DNA from: Phytobacter palmae | GTDB taxonomy: Bacteria; Pseudomonadota; Gammaproteobacteria; Enterobacterales; Enterobacteriaceae | DNA length: 64,000 bases | Reading direction: 5' to 3' | Assembly: GCA_900112785.1 (NCBI GenBank) | Contig: FONB01000010.1 | Span: forward strand, 1-64,000 | Shown here: positions 27,213-38,503 of the stretch, piece by piece | How the letters are laid out: each line of letters opens with the position of its first letter | How positions within the stretch are numbered: the stretch's first letter is position 1 | Position numbers and translations under genes: made by a program | The notes under the pieces: generated by a model | What the model was told of the DNA's origin: nothing | The model's input: the letters and a program-made list of their open reading frames with translations, nothing else | Databases searched by the model: none

Positions 27213-28097
27213 TCAGCGTTTAACCACGCGAATCGTCTGCGCCAGACGGGACGGTTTTTCTTCGGTCGTTTTTTGCGGTGCGGTCGCGCAGGCAGACTCT
27301 ACACAGACAAATGTTTTATAACCATCATCCGGCATATCGGTCATGCTGGCGGAGAGTGCCGGACCCGGGTTCCATGCGACAACGTTAGTATGATGGTGGT
27401 GGATCACTTCAATGGTGCGGTTCAGTGCACTGTCATGAATCACGCTGCAGGCTTCCGGGTTCAGATAGACGCGATCGGTACGATCCGGGAACGTCTGTAC
27501 ACCATCAGTTAATGCATCTTCTTGCGCGTTGTTCACTTTATCAATAAAACGATCGCCCAGGCCGCTGACTTTCACCGCATGGATATCGCCAACGTTGAAA
27601 TAGGTATGCAGTGCTGAGGTGGTTTCGAAATCTCCGTGCGCTTCCAGTTCAATTTCACACGTTTTACCCAATTTATAGCGAGCGAAGAGCGTGAAATCAT
27701 GCGGCCAGTATTTACGGGATGCTTCGCTGCTGTGCAGCTCAAATGTCAGCACAACGCCATTGTCGTCTTCATTATGCGCTTTCAGTGTCCATGGCAGGTT
27801 ACGGGCGAAACCGTGAGCAGGCAGACCCTGCTGTGCTGCGGGACCAAACCATGGCCAGCAGATCGGTACGCCGCCGCGCAGCGCCACGCCGTTTTTGAAC
27901 GGAGTATTGCCGCTCAGCCACAGCGCTTCGTCTTCACCCTGGGGTTTCCAGGAGAGCAGATGTGCCCCCTGTAAAGCAAAAGAGGCTTTCACTTGTGGAT
28001 GATCGATAACGATAACCTCCAGTTCGTCCATCAGGCGGCGAGAGAGGGCGGAGGTAATTTGTTCAACAACCGGGAGAGCAAAAATTTTGTTTATCAT
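27213..28097 (-). CDS. yeaD: D-hexose-6-phosphate mutarotase YeaD
   Basis: This 294-residue protein equals E. coli YeaD in length and pattern: FALQGAHLLSWKP, RGGVPICWPWFGP, AHGFARNLPW (catalytic-type His) and SALHTYFNVGDI (second His), with late Glu in FVCVESA. It interconverts the anomers of hexose-6-phosphates in the cytoplasm. It lies just downstream of gapA on the same strand, behind the gapA terminator, and fits a glycolytic role. Confidence 0.95.
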   Translation of the reverse strand: MINKIFALPVVEQITSALSRRLMDELEVIVIDHPQVKASFALQGAHLLSWKPQGEDEALWLSGNTPFKNGVALRGGVPICWPWFGPAAQQGLPAHGFARNLPWTLKAHNEDDNGVVLTFELHSSEASRKYWPHDFTLFARYKLGKTCEIELEAHGDFETTSALHTYFNVGDIHAVKVSGLGDRFIDKVNNAQEDALTDGVQTFPDRTDRVYLNPEACSVIHDSALNRTIEVIHHHHTNVVAWNPGPALSASMTDMPDDGYKTFVCVESACATAPQKTTEEKPSRLAQTIRVVKR

Positions 28098-28246
28098 GGT
28101 GCAATCCTTCGTTTAGCGAAACACAAAATCATGAAAGCTGCATCAGGACGGCAAGCCTGTCTTGAGCCGGGAGCACAGAAGTTTCTGTGGCCAGTATCCG
28201 TGAGCAGCGCCAGTAAGGAAGCAACTTTCAGGATGACGCGAAACAT

Positions 28247-28269
28247 AAAAAAAGGCGACCGAAGTCGCC
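28247..28269 (-). terminator. terminator of gapA
   Basis: GGCGAC and GTCGCC flank a tetraloop of the stable CTTCGG type on the minus strand (GACTTCGGTC), followed by seven T. It lies 27 bases after the gapA stop. Confidence 0.9.
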
Positions 28270-28295
28270 TTTATAGATCAATTACTCATCCCAAC

Positions 28296-29303
<1,008 letters not shown>

Positions 29304-29499
29304 CTATTTGTTAGTGAATAAAAGGTTGGCTGTAAAATTACAAAAACCTTACGCAGCGTCAAGCGGAATCGTGTCAATCATTGCGACAAATCAATCCTCC
29401 GCATAACCTTTGCTCGACTGACTCGTCTCACTCTTCCTATGAGCATGCTCCCCTTATGGGGACGCCGCCCCGAATTTTAAAGGTCATGCAGGATAAAAA

Positions 29500-29515
29500 T
29501 GTGAGAGTGATCACA
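29500..29515. promoter_or_regulatory. CRP binding site in the gapA-msrB intergenic region
   Basis: TGTGAGAGTGATCACA has both half-sites TGTGA and TCACA at 6-base spacing. It is about 210 bases upstream of gapA and 120 upstream of msrB. E. coli gapA has a CRP-dependent promoter in this region. Confidence 0.75.
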
Positions 29516-29633
29516 ATTAACCGCCCGGGAATTCGCAGCAAGTAAGTTTAGATCAAAAGTTATCACTTCATTGTTAATGTTTTGTTAGAATCGAAGTGAA
29601 GTTGTACGAATTCTTACCGCGAGATGTGAGCAT

Positions 29634-30047
29634 ATGACGACGAAATCATCCCAGGATGACCTGAAAAAAAATCTGACAGAGATGCAGTTCTACGTGACAC
29701 AGGATCACGGTACCGAACCGCCTTTTACAGGCCGTCTTTTACACAACAAGCGTGAAGGCGTTTATCACTGTCTGGTATGCGACGCTCCTCTGTTTCATTC
29801 GCAGACCAAATATGATTCAGGGTGCGGCTGGCCGAGTTTTTTCGAGCCGGTCAGCGAAGAGTCCATTCGTTATTTAAACGATTACTCACACGGCATGCAG
29901 CGCGTTGAAATTCGTTGCGGTAATTGTGACGCGCATCTGGGACATGTTTTCCCTGATGGCCCACAGCCGACCGGTGAACGTTACTGCGTGAATTCCGCCT
30001 CTTTGAGTTTTACCGACGATGAAAACGGTGATCGAACTCAGGGCTGA
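29634..30047 (+). CDS. msrB: methionine-(R)-sulfoxide reductase B
   Basis: This 137-residue cytoplasmic enzyme repairs methionine R-sulfoxide. It carries zinc-site pairs CLVC and CGNC, the GCGWPSF segment and the catalytic cysteine in RYCVNSASL near residue 118. Size and position next to gapA, divergent, match E. coli msrB (yeaA). yeaC follows after 40 bases and is probably cotranscribed. Confidence 0.97.
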   Translation: MTTKSSQDDLKKNLTEMQFYVTQDHGTEPPFTGRLLHNKREGVYHCLVCDAPLFHSQTKYDSGCGWPSFFEPVSEESIRYLNDYSHGMQRVEIRCGNCDAHLGHVFPDGPQPTGERYCVNSASLSFTDDENGDRTQG

Positions 30048-30087
30048 GGAATCGATTCAGCTATTATTCCACTGGAGTTAATTTAGC

Positions 30088-30366
30088 ATGGATTTCGAAC
30101 AAGTCATTAACAGCATGACACCGGACATCTACCAGCGTCTGGTTACCGCTGTTGAACTGGGCAAGTGGCCCGATGGTGTTGCCCTGACGGCGGAACAAAA
30201 AGAGAACAGTCTGCAACTGGTCATGTTATGGCAGGCACGCCATAACACCGACGCGCAACACATGACCATTGATACGCAGGGTCAGATGGTGATGAAGAGC
30301 AAGCAGCAACTGAAAGAAGACTTTGGTATTGCGCCGAAGTCGATTGCGACGCTGAAAGTTCAGTAA
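30088..30366 (+). CDS. yeaC: DUF1315 family protein YeaC
   Basis: This 92-residue protein begins MDFEQVINSMTPDIYQRLV and contains LGKWPDGVALTAEQKENSLQLV by its key residues, as in E. coli YeaC. Function is unknown; it is a small soluble protein. It follows msrB closely. A GC-rich hairpin after it separates it from the convergent pncA. Confidence 0.94.
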   Translation: MDFEQVINSMTPDIYQRLVTAVELGKWPDGVALTAEQKENSLQLVMLWQARHNTDAQHMTIDTQGQMVMKSKQQLKEDFGIAPKSIATLKVQ

Positions 30367-30384
30367 GTGCAGTGATTCGCAAGG

Positions 30385-30417
30385 CCCCGGCCACGATTGT
30401 TCGCACGATAGCCGGGG
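30385..30417. terminator. hairpin between yeaC and pncA
   Basis: CCCCGGC (30385-30391) and GCCGGGG (30411-30417) flank an inner paired segment (ACGAT...). No long T run is seen. It lies between convergent genes and probably acts as a two-way terminator. Confidence 0.55.
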
Positions 30418-30441
30418 TTAAGTCGAAAAGCTGGAAAAGCA

Positions 30442-31083
30442 TTACCGCTGCGTTTCCTGCCAGTCAGCCAGCGTATAGAGTGTTGCGCCTGCGGCAGCCA
30501 TTTCCATAAAAGCGTGGGCGCTGTCCTGCGCACTGCTATTCACTCCGCGACAGCCATCAGTAATGACGTTGACGCCATAGCCGAGTTTCAGCGCATCCAG
30601 CACGGTAAATTTCACGCAATAATCGGTGGCGAGCCCCATGATGGTTAGCTCAGCAATCTCATGCTGACGCAACCAGTCATCGAGTTCGGTTTTCTGCCGA
30701 TGCCCGTTATCAAAAAAAGCGCTGTAGCTGTCGATAGCCGGATTTTGCCCTTTGTGAAACACGGCATCGATTGCTGAGGTTTTCAACAGGGGATGCAATG
30801 CCGCCCCTTCACTATGCTGTACGCAATGATCCGGCCAGAAGGTTTGCGCCAGGCCATCAAGCACACCTTGCGAAAAGGGCTCAACCTGATGCTGACTGGC
30901 GAAACTGCCGTGGTTAGCCGGATGCCAGTCCTGCGTCGCCAGCACCGGCTCACCGCGCGCCTGGCACCAGTCAATCAGCATATTCGCCACATCTACCGTG
31001 CTGTCGCCTTCCGCCACAGCCAGGGCACCACCTGCACAGAAATCATTTTGCAGGTCGACCAGCAGCAAAGCGCGTTGTTTCAT
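30442..31083 (-). CDS. pncA: nicotinamidase/pyrazinamidase
   Basis: This 213-residue cytoplasmic enzyme converts nicotinamide to nicotinate in the NAD salvage cycle. It shows the cysteine hydrolase triad: Asp in LLVDLQNDFC, Lys in HKGQNPAIDSY and the nucleophile Cys in LATDYCVKFT. Metal-binding DWHPANHGSFAS follows the family. AAGGAAA precedes the ATG. It lies 10 bases after ansA on the same strand, as in E. coli, and is cotranscribed with it. Confidence 0.96.
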   Translation of the reverse strand: MKQRALLLVDLQNDFCAGGALAVAEGDSTVDVANMLIDWCQARGEPVLATQDWHPANHGSFASQHQVEPFSQGVLDGLAQTFWPDHCVQHSEGAALHPLLKTSAIDAVFHKGQNPAIDSYSAFFDNGHRQKTELDDWLRQHEIAELTIMGLATDYCVKFTVLDALKLGYGVNVITDGCRGVNSSAQDSAHAFMEMAAAGATLYTLADWQETQR

Positions 31084-31093
31084 CGGGTTTTCC

Positions 31094-32110
31094 TTATTCG
31101 TCAGCGGTTAGCTCGCCGCGCAGGTTCTGCGTCATGGCGCTGCGAATCGCCGCGGCGTCCAGATCCTGGCTCAACAGATAATGCAGTTTAGTCAGCGTAG
31201 CCTCTACCGTCATATCCGCACCGCCAATCACGCCTGCGTGTGCCAGTGCATTACCGGTGGCGTAACCACCCATATTGACCTTGCCCGACATACACTGCGT
31301 CAGGTTAACCACGACAATGCCGCGTGCACTGGCTTCCTCTAACTCTTTGAGAAACTCACCGTTTTGTGGCGCATTGCCAACACCGTATGAGCGCAGGATC
31401 AGCGCTTTTACGGGCTGGCGCAGGAAATTTCTTACCACGTCTGCCGAGATGCCAGGATAAATCGTCACTACACCGATCGGCTGCGGGGTGATCGGGTGGA
31501 CAACCAGCTCACCGTTACCGTGCGGCGCGGGCGGCGTATTGAGGCGACGAATATGAATTCCCGCTTCCAGTAGCGGCGACAGATTCGGCGAGGCAAAGGC
31601 GTCAAAACCGTCAGCATGCGCTTTAGTTGTGCGGTTACCGCGATAGAGGCGGTTGTTAAAAAACAACGTCACTTCGTTAATCGGGAAGTTAGCCGCTACG
31701 TACAGCGAATTGAGCAAGTTGATCTGCCCGTCGGAACGAAGCTCAGCCAGCGGAATTTGTGAGCCAGTCACGATAACCGGTTTACTCAGGTTTTCCAGCA
31801 TAAACGACAGTGCAGAGGCGGTGTATGCCATGGTGTCGGTGCCGTGCAGGATGACAAAACCATCGTAATCGTTGTAATGGGCTTTGATATCGTCAGCGAT
31901 ATGCTGCCAGTCTTCAGGTGTCATATCGGAGGAGTCCATCAACGGATCATATTCGTGGATGGTGAAGTCAGGCATTTCCGGGCGATGGAATTCAGGCATT
32001 AACGCCAGTTGACGTTGCAGATGTCCTGAGACGGGGACATAGCCATGTTCGGAACGTTGCATACCAATGGTACCGCCAGTGTAGGCAACATAAATCGATT
32101 TCTTTTGCAT
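31094..32110 (-). CDS. ansA: L-asparaginase I (cytoplasmic)
   Basis: This 338-residue enzyme hydrolyses asparagine to aspartate and ammonia. The first catalytic Thr is in YTGGTIGM (about residue 14) and the second in LHGTDTMAYTASALSF, as in the asparaginase family. No signal peptide is present, which separates it from the periplasmic AnsB. Length matches E. coli AnsA. pncA follows in the same operon; sppA and its terminator lie upstream. Confidence 0.96.
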   Translation of the reverse strand: MQKKSIYVAYTGGTIGMQRSEHGYVPVSGHLQRQLALMPEFHRPEMPDFTIHEYDPLMDSSDMTPEDWQHIADDIKAHYNDYDGFVILHGTDTMAYTASALSFMLENLSKPVIVTGSQIPLAELRSDGQINLLNSLYVAANFPINEVTLFFNNRLYRGNRTTKAHADGFDAFASPNLSPLLEAGIHIRRLNTPPAPHGNGELVVHPITPQPIGVVTIYPGISADVVRNFLRQPVKALILRSYGVGNAPQNGEFLKELEEASARGIVVVNLTQCMSGKVNMGGYATGNALAHAGVIGGADMTVEATLTKLHYLLSQDLDAAAIRSAMTQNLRGELTADE

Positions 32111-32182
32111 GATAGAAAATGTGTTGTCACAGAGTGGGGGGAGTATATACGCAGTGAATGAATGATGCAGCGAAAGCGCAAA

Positions 32183-32217
32183 GAAAAGGCGGAGCCAGCG
32201 TGATGCTGATCTCCGCC
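32183..32217 (-). terminator. terminator of sppA
   Basis: GGCGGAG (32188-32194) and CTCCGCC (32211-32217) flank a 16-base loop with internal pairing (CCAGCGTGATGCTGAT). On the minus strand TTTTCTTT follows. It lies 23 bases after the sppA stop. Confidence 0.8.
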
Positions 32218-32239
32218 TGAATACAAAACGTCCAGTTCG

Positions 32240-34093
32240 TTAGCGAATGTTGGCGCAGGTCAGGCAAAATGCGTAACGATTTTGTGGATCGTTAAACGCT
32301 GCCAGTTTATCTGTTTCAGCTTTGACCTGAACCGCCGCATTAGCCAGCGGCGCGGGTAGATAAGCCTGTAATGCCTGCGGCAACATCGCGCGTACGGAAC
32401 CTGACATGCTGTCCATCACGCGATCGAAAAATGACGGTTCATCCTGATACCAGTCCACATGCCACTGTTTGAGTTTCGCCAGCTCAGCCGCTTTGCTCAG
32501 CGCATCGTCGAAATCACCCAGCCCGTCGACCAGCCCGTTGGCTTTTGCGTCCTGACCGGTCCAGACGTGACCTTGTGCGATTTTATCAATCTGCTCCGGG
32601 GTGCTGTTACGCGACTGTGCAACCAGCGTAATAAAGCGCTTGTAGCCGTTCTCGATGCTGAGTTGCATCATCTGCTGAACTTCCGGAGGCAGTGCTTTGG
32701 TCATGCTGACATCCGCCAGCGGCGACGTTGCCACGCCGTCGGTATGCACGCCAATACTGTCCAGACTGTTCTCCAGCGTATTGATGACGCCGAAAATACC
32801 AATCGACCCGGTCAGTGTGCTGGCATTCGCCACGATGTAGTTCGCTGGCGTTGAGATCCAGTAACCGCCGGATGCCGCCATACCGCCCATGGATACCACG
32901 ACTGGTTTGCCTGCCGCGCGGGCGGCGGCCAGTTCAGAGCGAATCACTTCCGAGGCGCTTACGCTGCCGCCGGGACTGTTAACGCGCAGAACAATGGCTT
33001 TCACTTTAGGATCAAGACGCGCATCGCGGATCTGCGAAGCGGTGGTATCGCCACCCACGTTCCCCGGGGTTTCATCACCATCCATGATCGCGCCGTTCGC
33101 AAAGACCACGGCTACGGCGTCGCCAATATCGCTCGGTTTTTTCAGCTGATAATCGTAATAGCTGATGGCGCGGAAATTTTTCTCTTTGTCATCCCAGCCA
33201 AACTGTTTGGTAAGTGCTTTTTCCGCATCGGCGCTTGAGCCCAGCTCATCCACCAGTTTGTTATCCAGCGCGTATTTCGCCGTATCGCCATCGACCTTAC
33301 GCAGCCCGTCCAGTACGCCTTGCGCACCAGGGAATATCTGTTGCGCGGTAACCTGACGGTTTGCGGCAATGGTGTTGAGATAATTCTGCCAGAGTTCGCC
33401 CACCCAGCGGCTATCCGCATCGCGCGCGGCCGGAGACATATCGTCGCGGATGAAAGGTTCAACGGCGGATTTATAAGTACCTACGCGGAACACATGGGTG
33501 CTGACTTTCAGCTTGTCGAGGAGGGATTTGTAATACAAGCCGTTGGTCGCGAAGCCATGCAGATCTACCACCCCTTGCGGCGAGAGCCAAATCTTATTGG
33601 CAAAGCTTGCGAGGTAATACTGCCCCTGGCTGTAGTTATCACCCACTGCATAGACCGGCTTACCGCTGTCGCGGAACTCGCGCAGTGCTTTACCGATATA
33701 CTGCATAGAAGGCTGGTCAGCCCCGGCAAAGTTTTTCAAATCCAGCACGATCCCGGTGATATTCCGGTCTGATTGCGCCTGACGAATGGTGTCGACGATA
33801 TCGAAAAGCGAGTTTTCCTGCAGGCGGTCGGAGCTTGCGCCAAAAAACTGGCGGCCCAGCGCGCCGAGTCGGTTGCTGGCGGAGGGTTTATCCACGACCA
33901 CGCCGGTAATATCCATCAATAACGCACCCCGGCTGGCATGTTCTGCTTTGCTGTCGCTAAACTGCATCCACAGGCCAACGCCGACCAGCACCAATAAAAT
34001 AAAGAACAAATTGAGCACCAGATTGCGGATGAAATTCAGCAATCGCCATGTCCACTTAAAAAAAACGGCAATAAAACGCCAAAGGGTTCGCAT
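32240..34093 (-). CDS. sppA: protease IV, signal peptide peptidase
   Basis: This 617-residue inner-membrane protease degrades cleaved signal peptides. It has one N-terminal membrane segment ([20 protein letters not shown] by key residues) and two tandem S49 domains. The catalytic Lys is in [10 protein letters not shown] near residue 209 and the Ser nucleophile in [10 protein letters not shown] near 408, the E. coli arrangement. The start at 34093 follows GGGAGAA; the ATG at 34138 is too far upstream. It is divergent from ydjA. Confidence 0.96.
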   Translation of the reverse strand: MRTLWRFIAVFFKWTWRLLNFIRNLVLNLFFILLVLVGVGLWMQFSDSKAEHASRGALLMDITGVVVDKPSASNRLGALGRQFFGASSDRLQENSLFDIVDTIRQAQSDRNITGIVLDLKNFAGADQPSMQYIGKALREFRDSGKPVYAVGDNYSQGQYYLASFANKIWLSPQGVVDLHGFATNGLYYKSLLDKLKVSTHVFRVGTYKSAVEPFIRDDMSPAARDADSRWVGELWQNYLNTIAANRQVTAQQIFPGAQGVLDGLRKVDGDTAKYALDNKLVDELGSSADAEKALTKQFGWDDKEKNFRAISYYDYQLKKPSDIGDAVAVVFANGAIMDGDETPGNVGGDTTASQIRDARLDPKVKAIVLRVNSPGGSVSASEVIRSELAAARAAGKPVVVSMGGMAASGGYWISTPANYIVANASTLTGSIGIFGVINTLENSLDSIGVHTDGVATSPLADVSMTKALPPEVQQMMQLSIENGYKRFITLVAQSRNSTPEQIDKIAQGHVWTGQDAKANGLVDGLGDFDDALSKAAELAKLKQWHVDWYQDEPSFFDRVMDSMSGSVRAMLPQALQAYLPAPLANAAVQVKAETDKLAAFNDPQNRYAFCLTCANIR

Positions 34094-34255
34094 GTATTCT
34101 CCCTGGTTAGTAACGTTTGCCACTGCCCTGCGCGGCAAGTGTGGTTATCCTAATTAGCCTGGCTCCTGTTGTCAGCAGGAATCGCTGCCGGCGCTGTAAC
34201 AAAATCTACGCACGTGTTAATTTTAGGAACAAATTTCAATACAGGAGTTTAACTA

Positions 34256-34807
34256 ATGGATGCACTTGAACTGCTCGTCAACCGCCGTAGCGCTTCCCGG
34301 TTGGCTGAACCGGCACCGACAGGCGAACAACTGGACAATATTATTCGCGCGGGGATGCGTGCGCCGGACCACGGCACGCTACAGCCGTGGCAATTTTTCA
34401 TTATTGAAGGTGAGGGCCTTTCCCGCTTTGGCAGGGTGCTTGAGCAGGGCGCTCGCAGCGCCGGGCTGGACGAAAAAGCGGTAGAAAAAGCACGCACTTC
34501 GCCATCGCGTGCGCCGATGATTATCGCCGTGGTGGCGAAATGTGAAGAGAGCCCGAAAGTGCCGCAGTGGGAGCAACTGCTCTCGGCAGGCTGCGCCGTG
34601 ATGGCGATGCAGATGGCGGCCCTGGCTCAGGGCTTCAATGGGATCTGGCGCACCGGTCCATTGACTGACAGTCCGGTTGTGCGCGACGCACTGGACTGCC
34701 GCGTGCAGGATAAGGTAGTCGGTTTCTTATACCTTGGCACTCCGCAACTAAAAGCCTCCACGACTATTAGCACGCCGGATACCGAGCCTTTCGTTCGTTA
34801 TTTCTGA
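34256..34807 (+). CDS. ydjA: nitroreductase family protein YdjA
   Basis: This 183-residue FMN-binding protein begins [16 protein letters not shown] and has [14 protein letters not shown] and [14 protein letters not shown], as in E. coli YdjA. YdjA is a minimal nitroreductase-fold protein that works as a dimer; its natural substrate is not known. GGAGTTTAACT precedes the ATG. In K-12 selD follows directly, but here 2.6 kb of island sequence separates them. Confidence 0.95.
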   Translation: MDALELLVNRRSASRLAEPAPTGEQLDNIIRAGMRAPDHGTLQPWQFFIIEGEGLSRFGRVLEQGARSAGLDEKAVEKARTSPSRAPMIIAVVAKCEESPKVPQWEQLLSAGCAVMAMQMAALAQGFNGIWRTGPLTDSPVVRDALDCRVQDKVVGFLYLGTPQLKASTTISTPDTEPFVRYF

Positions 34808-35641
34808 TACTGGCTGGTAAAGCTGTCTGGATTGTGAGCGAATCGCCGCAATTCGGACAGTCACGCTTATCATGCAACGTTTTGGGCGTAGCCATAGCCG
34901 GATTATCCTGGCAAGCGTTGTCGGTCTAAAAGAACCACATCAAAAAGCTAACATCAGGCAACAACAGTTATTACTCACTGACAGTTGTCTCGAATAGCGG
35001 AGGCAGGTCAGAAGATTTAATTAATGATGCTGATAATTTGATTCGGCCTGCTCTGACGGAGGGTTTTGAAATACAGTAACTATATAGAAATTTTCCATGT
35101 GAATTCTGGTGAATGAAGAAGGAGATTAAGCACAAGATTTGCCGTAACGCTCCTACCGATGCCTCTTTTCTGCTCTAAGCGTGTCAAAACACTTCACAGC
35201 ATGCGTAACCTCGCATATCACGCCCGTTGCATCAATTTCATGAAGAAAATTAAGTCTCCATTGTACACAGTTTTGATAAGTAGCACGTTTTGTTGAGATT
35301 CTGGATAATCCAGGAAAATCAAGCAAGTAGTGTTTTTCTGAAATACTGGCATTTCGAATGAAACCTGAGCTAAAATTCTTGTAACCACATGAAAAATATA
35401 AGTATTTATAAATAAAATGATATTGATTAACTTAAAAGCAATTTCTCTATGAAATATTTTCATTTGTGAACGATCGCACGCAAAGCTAACATTATATCTA
35501 TTATAGAAACAGTGTTAATTATCGATGTGAAAAAAGATTGATTGCTTAATAAAACCATTGCAAGTTAACCCTGGAAAATATTTAGGGTGGGCTGGTCATT
35601 ACCCCTCTATTTAATTTGAAACTCATAGATTAGGTATTTAA
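34808..35641. other. AT-rich intergenic stretch, left part of an island
   Basis: About 830 bases with no supported gene. Base composition becomes clearly AT-rich from about 34940 onward. An 81-codon minus-strand frame (35218-35463) has no ribosome binding site and is not convincing. The right end presumably carries the promoter of the secreted repeat protein. Confidence 0.5.
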
Positions 35642-36832
35642 ATGAAACGTACAATTCTTTCTTTAATCATTTTTTCTTCAATATCTACTGCTCATGCAAT
35701 GACTATTGATCAGGCTAATAGAAATGTTGCTATCGCTGAGGCTGAGGTCTCGCAGGCACAGGCGAATTACAATTCATCGGCATATCAGAAAGGCGCTGGT
35801 GTAGCGGGTTCGGTAGAAGAGCATGACCTTAATAATGCTTCTCAGCGTCGTGCTCAGGCTTATGCCGATCAGCGTGCTGCTGTACAGCAACATGAATCTG
35901 AAATGGAAGCTGCAACTAAAGCGGATATTCAGAAAGAAATTGATGATCGTCGTGCTGAGGCTCGCATGAATGCTCCATCAGCAACTGCTACGCCATCCAT
36001 TGATCGTAGCCAACACCTTGATAATCCTCACAATGCATGGTCAATGACTCCTGGGATCACGAAAGAGTCAAACCCGGCAGGCAACCCGACTCACCAGATT
36101 GCACCCGCTACGCATCTGGATGGTACTCATCAGGCTATTCCTCACGCTACAGCCACTGCTACCCCCAGTGTCGACCGTAGCGTTCATTTGGATGCGCCCA
36201 ATCATGCTATCGAAGCTGTTACTGCTCAGAATAAAGCTATTGGCGATGCACTGGCTGCATCTAATCGTCAGCGCACTGCGATTCAGCATGTGGCTGAGGC
36301 TAATCTGAATCCAGTACATAAAACTGCGACAGCTAAGCCGGATACTGCCGACGCTGCGCAGGGTGCTCAATTAACTCAGATGAATATTAGGCGCACTGCG
36401 ATTGAGCATATTGATGCTAACGCAGTGGCTCAGGCTCAGGAGCAAGCTGCTCATGCTGCGCGTTACAACATGAGCATACAACCTGCTGTAACAATCACTG
36501 AAACGGCGAAAGTCAGTGTCCCTTTCTCTGCACTGACTCCGGCAATTAAGCCTACTACAGTGACGCCGCCTACAACTGTTCCAGCGCAAACACTGACACC
36601 AGCAGTTAAACATGTTGAAACGATAGGTGTTAAGACTCCGGTTGAAGCGGTTCCGGCTACTGTAGTCAACGTAGCGACTGCGGTAGTTAGCGTCCCATTC
36701 GTCGATAAGAAAGGCGGTAATGGTAAAACTACCTCCAGCCATAGTGATCATGGTACGGGTACGGGTGCTGATAACGCCCATGATCATGCATTTGGAGGGC
36801 ACACTGGCGGGGGTGGTGGCTTTAAATATTAA
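35642..36832 (+). CDS. secreted repeat protein with Gly/His-rich tail, unknown function
   Basis: This 396-residue protein has a clear signal peptide (MKRTILSLIIFSSISTAHA). Residues 20-110 are Ala/Gln/Glu-rich and probably coiled-coil. Imperfect repeats follow: TATPSIDRSQHLDNPHNA (115-132) and TATPSVDRSVHLDAPNHA (172-189); RTAIQH (211) and RTAIEH (251); LTPAIKP (298) and LTPAVKH (318); SVPF (292 and 350). The tail (355-396) is rich in Gly, His, Ser and Asp and ends GGGGGFKY. No membrane anchor or enzyme motif is seen, and I do not recognise the family. It is flanked by AT-rich DNA and a broken integrase, which points to horizontal transfer. A surface or matrix role is only a guess. Confidence 0.75.
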   Translation: MKRTILSLIIFSSISTAHAMTIDQANRNVAIAEAEVSQAQANYNSSAYQKGAGVAGSVEEHDLNNASQRRAQAYADQRAAVQQHESEMEAATKADIQKEIDDRRAEARMNAPSATATPSIDRSQHLDNPHNAWSMTPGITKESNPAGNPTHQIAPATHLDGTHQAIPHATATATPSVDRSVHLDAPNHAIEAVTAQNKAIGDALAASNRQRTAIQHVAEANLNPVHKTATAKPDTADAAQGAQLTQMNIRRTAIEHIDANAVAQAQEQAAHAARYNMSIQPAVTITETAKVSVPFSALTPAIKPTTVTPPTTVPAQTLTPAVKHVETIGVKTPVEAVPATVVNVATAVVSVPFVDKKGGNGKTTSSHSDHGTGTGADNAHDHAFGGHTGGGGGFKY

Positions 36833-36898
36833 TTAATATATGTATCCAATAACAATTTAATTACGTATAAAAAGGGGATGTAGTTCTCCTTTTTGTTA

Positions 36899-37353
36899 TT
36901 AATCCATCAGGCCGGAAATAAGCGTTGTTACGGTTTTCATGTAAATGTCCATCACTACCTGGAGATCTTTGTATCCACTGATACGAGCAAGAAAAGCTAA
37001 TATCATGCCTGGCTTTTGGGAATAATTTGTAATACCTGTATGTCTCAGTGAATAAAAAAGTATCTTTGCTTCCCAAAACGGGGAATATAGTTTGGAGGCG
37101 ATTAAGGATCGTTTCATTACTATTCTTTTCAATGCCTGCTTTTTACTGGGTTCTTAGCATATATTTGTTTATCAGTGACACGATGGTGTGCTGAGTGTTT
37201 ATTTATGCTGTTTATCTTACAGAATCAACGTAGCGTCACTTGCAGTAAGGTTTCTTGCTCGGTAGCCCATGCTTTAGCCTTACCAGGTACTTAAACCTGA
37301 TAGATTACAGCTCCTTTAGGATTCACCCGCTGTTTAGTAGTTACCGATGCCAT
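36899..37353 (-). pseudogene. decayed tyrosine recombinase (integrase)
   Basis: The 5' end starts at ATG 37353 behind AGGAGAGGG and reads MASVTTKQRVNPKGAVIYQV, then an in-frame TAA, then GKAKAWATEQETLLQ, the usual N-terminal pattern of phage integrases. About 100 bases later the C-terminal part appears (36899-37132): FYSLRHTGITNYSQ with the HxxR-type box residues RHT, then LARISGYKDLQVVMDIYMKT with the position of the catalytic Tyr. The middle of the protein, including the first catalytic Arg, is missing. It is a non-functional remnant and marks the ydjA-selD interval as a former mobile element. Confidence 0.8.
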
Positions 37354-37455
37354 GCTAAAATCCCTCTCCTAAATACACATTTTCATTCTCATTAGCCAGG
37401 AAAAACTAAGTCAATTTAGACGCATGTATGTTTTTCAGCTAGTCAGGAGTTATCC

Positions 37456-38499
37456 ATGAACGAACAAGGTATTCGTCTGACGCAATACAGCCACGGAGCA
37501 GGTTGTGGTTGTAAAATTTCCCCCAAAGTGCTCGATACTATCCTGCATAGCGAGCAAGCGAAGTTTATCGACCCGAACCTGCTTGTGGGGAATGAAACCC
37601 GCGATGACGCGGCGGTATACGATCTCGGCAATGGCACCAGCGTTATCAGCACGACCGACTTTTTTATGCCGATTGTCGACAATCCTTTTGATTTTGGCCG
37701 TATCGCTGCGACAAACGCGATTAGCGACATTTTCGCCATGGGCGGTAAACCGATCATGGCGATCGCGATTTTAGGCTGGCCGATCAACAAGCTGGCGCCT
37801 GAAATTGCCCGTGAAGTGGTGGAAGGTGGCCGACATGCCTGCCGTCTGGCGGGTATTGCGCTGGCGGGTGGGCACTCCATTGATGCACCGGAGCCTATTT
37901 TCGGGCTGGCGGTGACGGGCGTGGTGCCGACCGAGCGCATTAAGAAAAACAGTACTGCGCAGGCGGGTTGCCGTCTCTTCCTTACCAAACCGCTCGGTAT
38001 TGGCGTGCTGACGACCGCCGAGAAAAAATCGCTGTTGAAACCCGAACACGTTGGGCTGGCAACAGAGGTGATGTGCCAGATGAACCTGGTCGGTGCTGCT
38101 TTTGCGGAAATTAACGGCGTGAAGGCGATGACCGATGTCACCGGTTTTGGCCTGCTTGGGCACCTGAGTGAAATGTGTCAGGGCGCAGGCGTTCAGGCGC
38201 AAATCTGGTATCAGGATGTGCCGAAATTACCGGGGGTTGAAGAGTACATTGCGCTTGGCGCAGTACCGGGTGGCACCCAGCGTAACTTCGCCAGCTATGG
38301 TCATTTAATGGGCGAGATGCCGGATGCGGTGCGCGATTTGCTCTGTGACCCGCAAACCTCTGGTGGCCTGTTACTGGCGGTGAGCGCCGAGGCCGAAGGC
38401 GAGGTTTACGCCACGGCGGCAGAATATGGCATTACCCTTGCGGCGATAGGCGAGCTGGTTAGCGCACGCGCAGGGCGTCCGATGATTGAGATCCGTTAA
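37456..38499 (+). CDS. selD: selenophosphate synthetase
   Basis: This 347-residue enzyme makes selenophosphate from selenide and ATP for selenocysteine and selenouridine. It has the catalytic Cys17 and neighbouring Lys20 in GAGCGCK, followed by [11 protein letters not shown], the glycine-rich [10 protein letters not shown] and [12 protein letters not shown]. The protein uses Cys rather than Sec at position 17. Length matches E. coli SelD. topB follows 4 bases after the stop, so the two are cotranscribed. Confidence 0.97.
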   Translation: MNEQGIRLTQYSHGAGCGCKISPKVLDTILHSEQAKFIDPNLLVGNETRDDAAVYDLGNGTSVISTTDFFMPIVDNPFDFGRIAATNAISDIFAMGGKPIMAIAILGWPINKLAPEIAREVVEGGRHACRLAGIALAGGHSIDAPEPIFGLAVTGVVPTERIKKNSTAQAGCRLFLTKPLGIGVLTTAEKKSLLKPEHVGLATEVMCQMNLVGAAFAEINGVKAMTDVTGFGLLGHLSEMCQGAGVQAQIWYQDVPKLPGVEEYIALGAVPGGTQRNFASYGHLMGEMPDAVRDLLCDPQTSGGLLLAVSAEAEGEVYATAAEYGITLAAIGELVSARAGRPMIEIR

Positions 38500-38503
38500 G
38501 CCA

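Noticed and set aside
35218-35463. An 81-codon minus-strand frame in the ydjA-selD island
   Set aside because: No ribosome binding site, very AT-rich, and no recognisable domain. It is probably chance.
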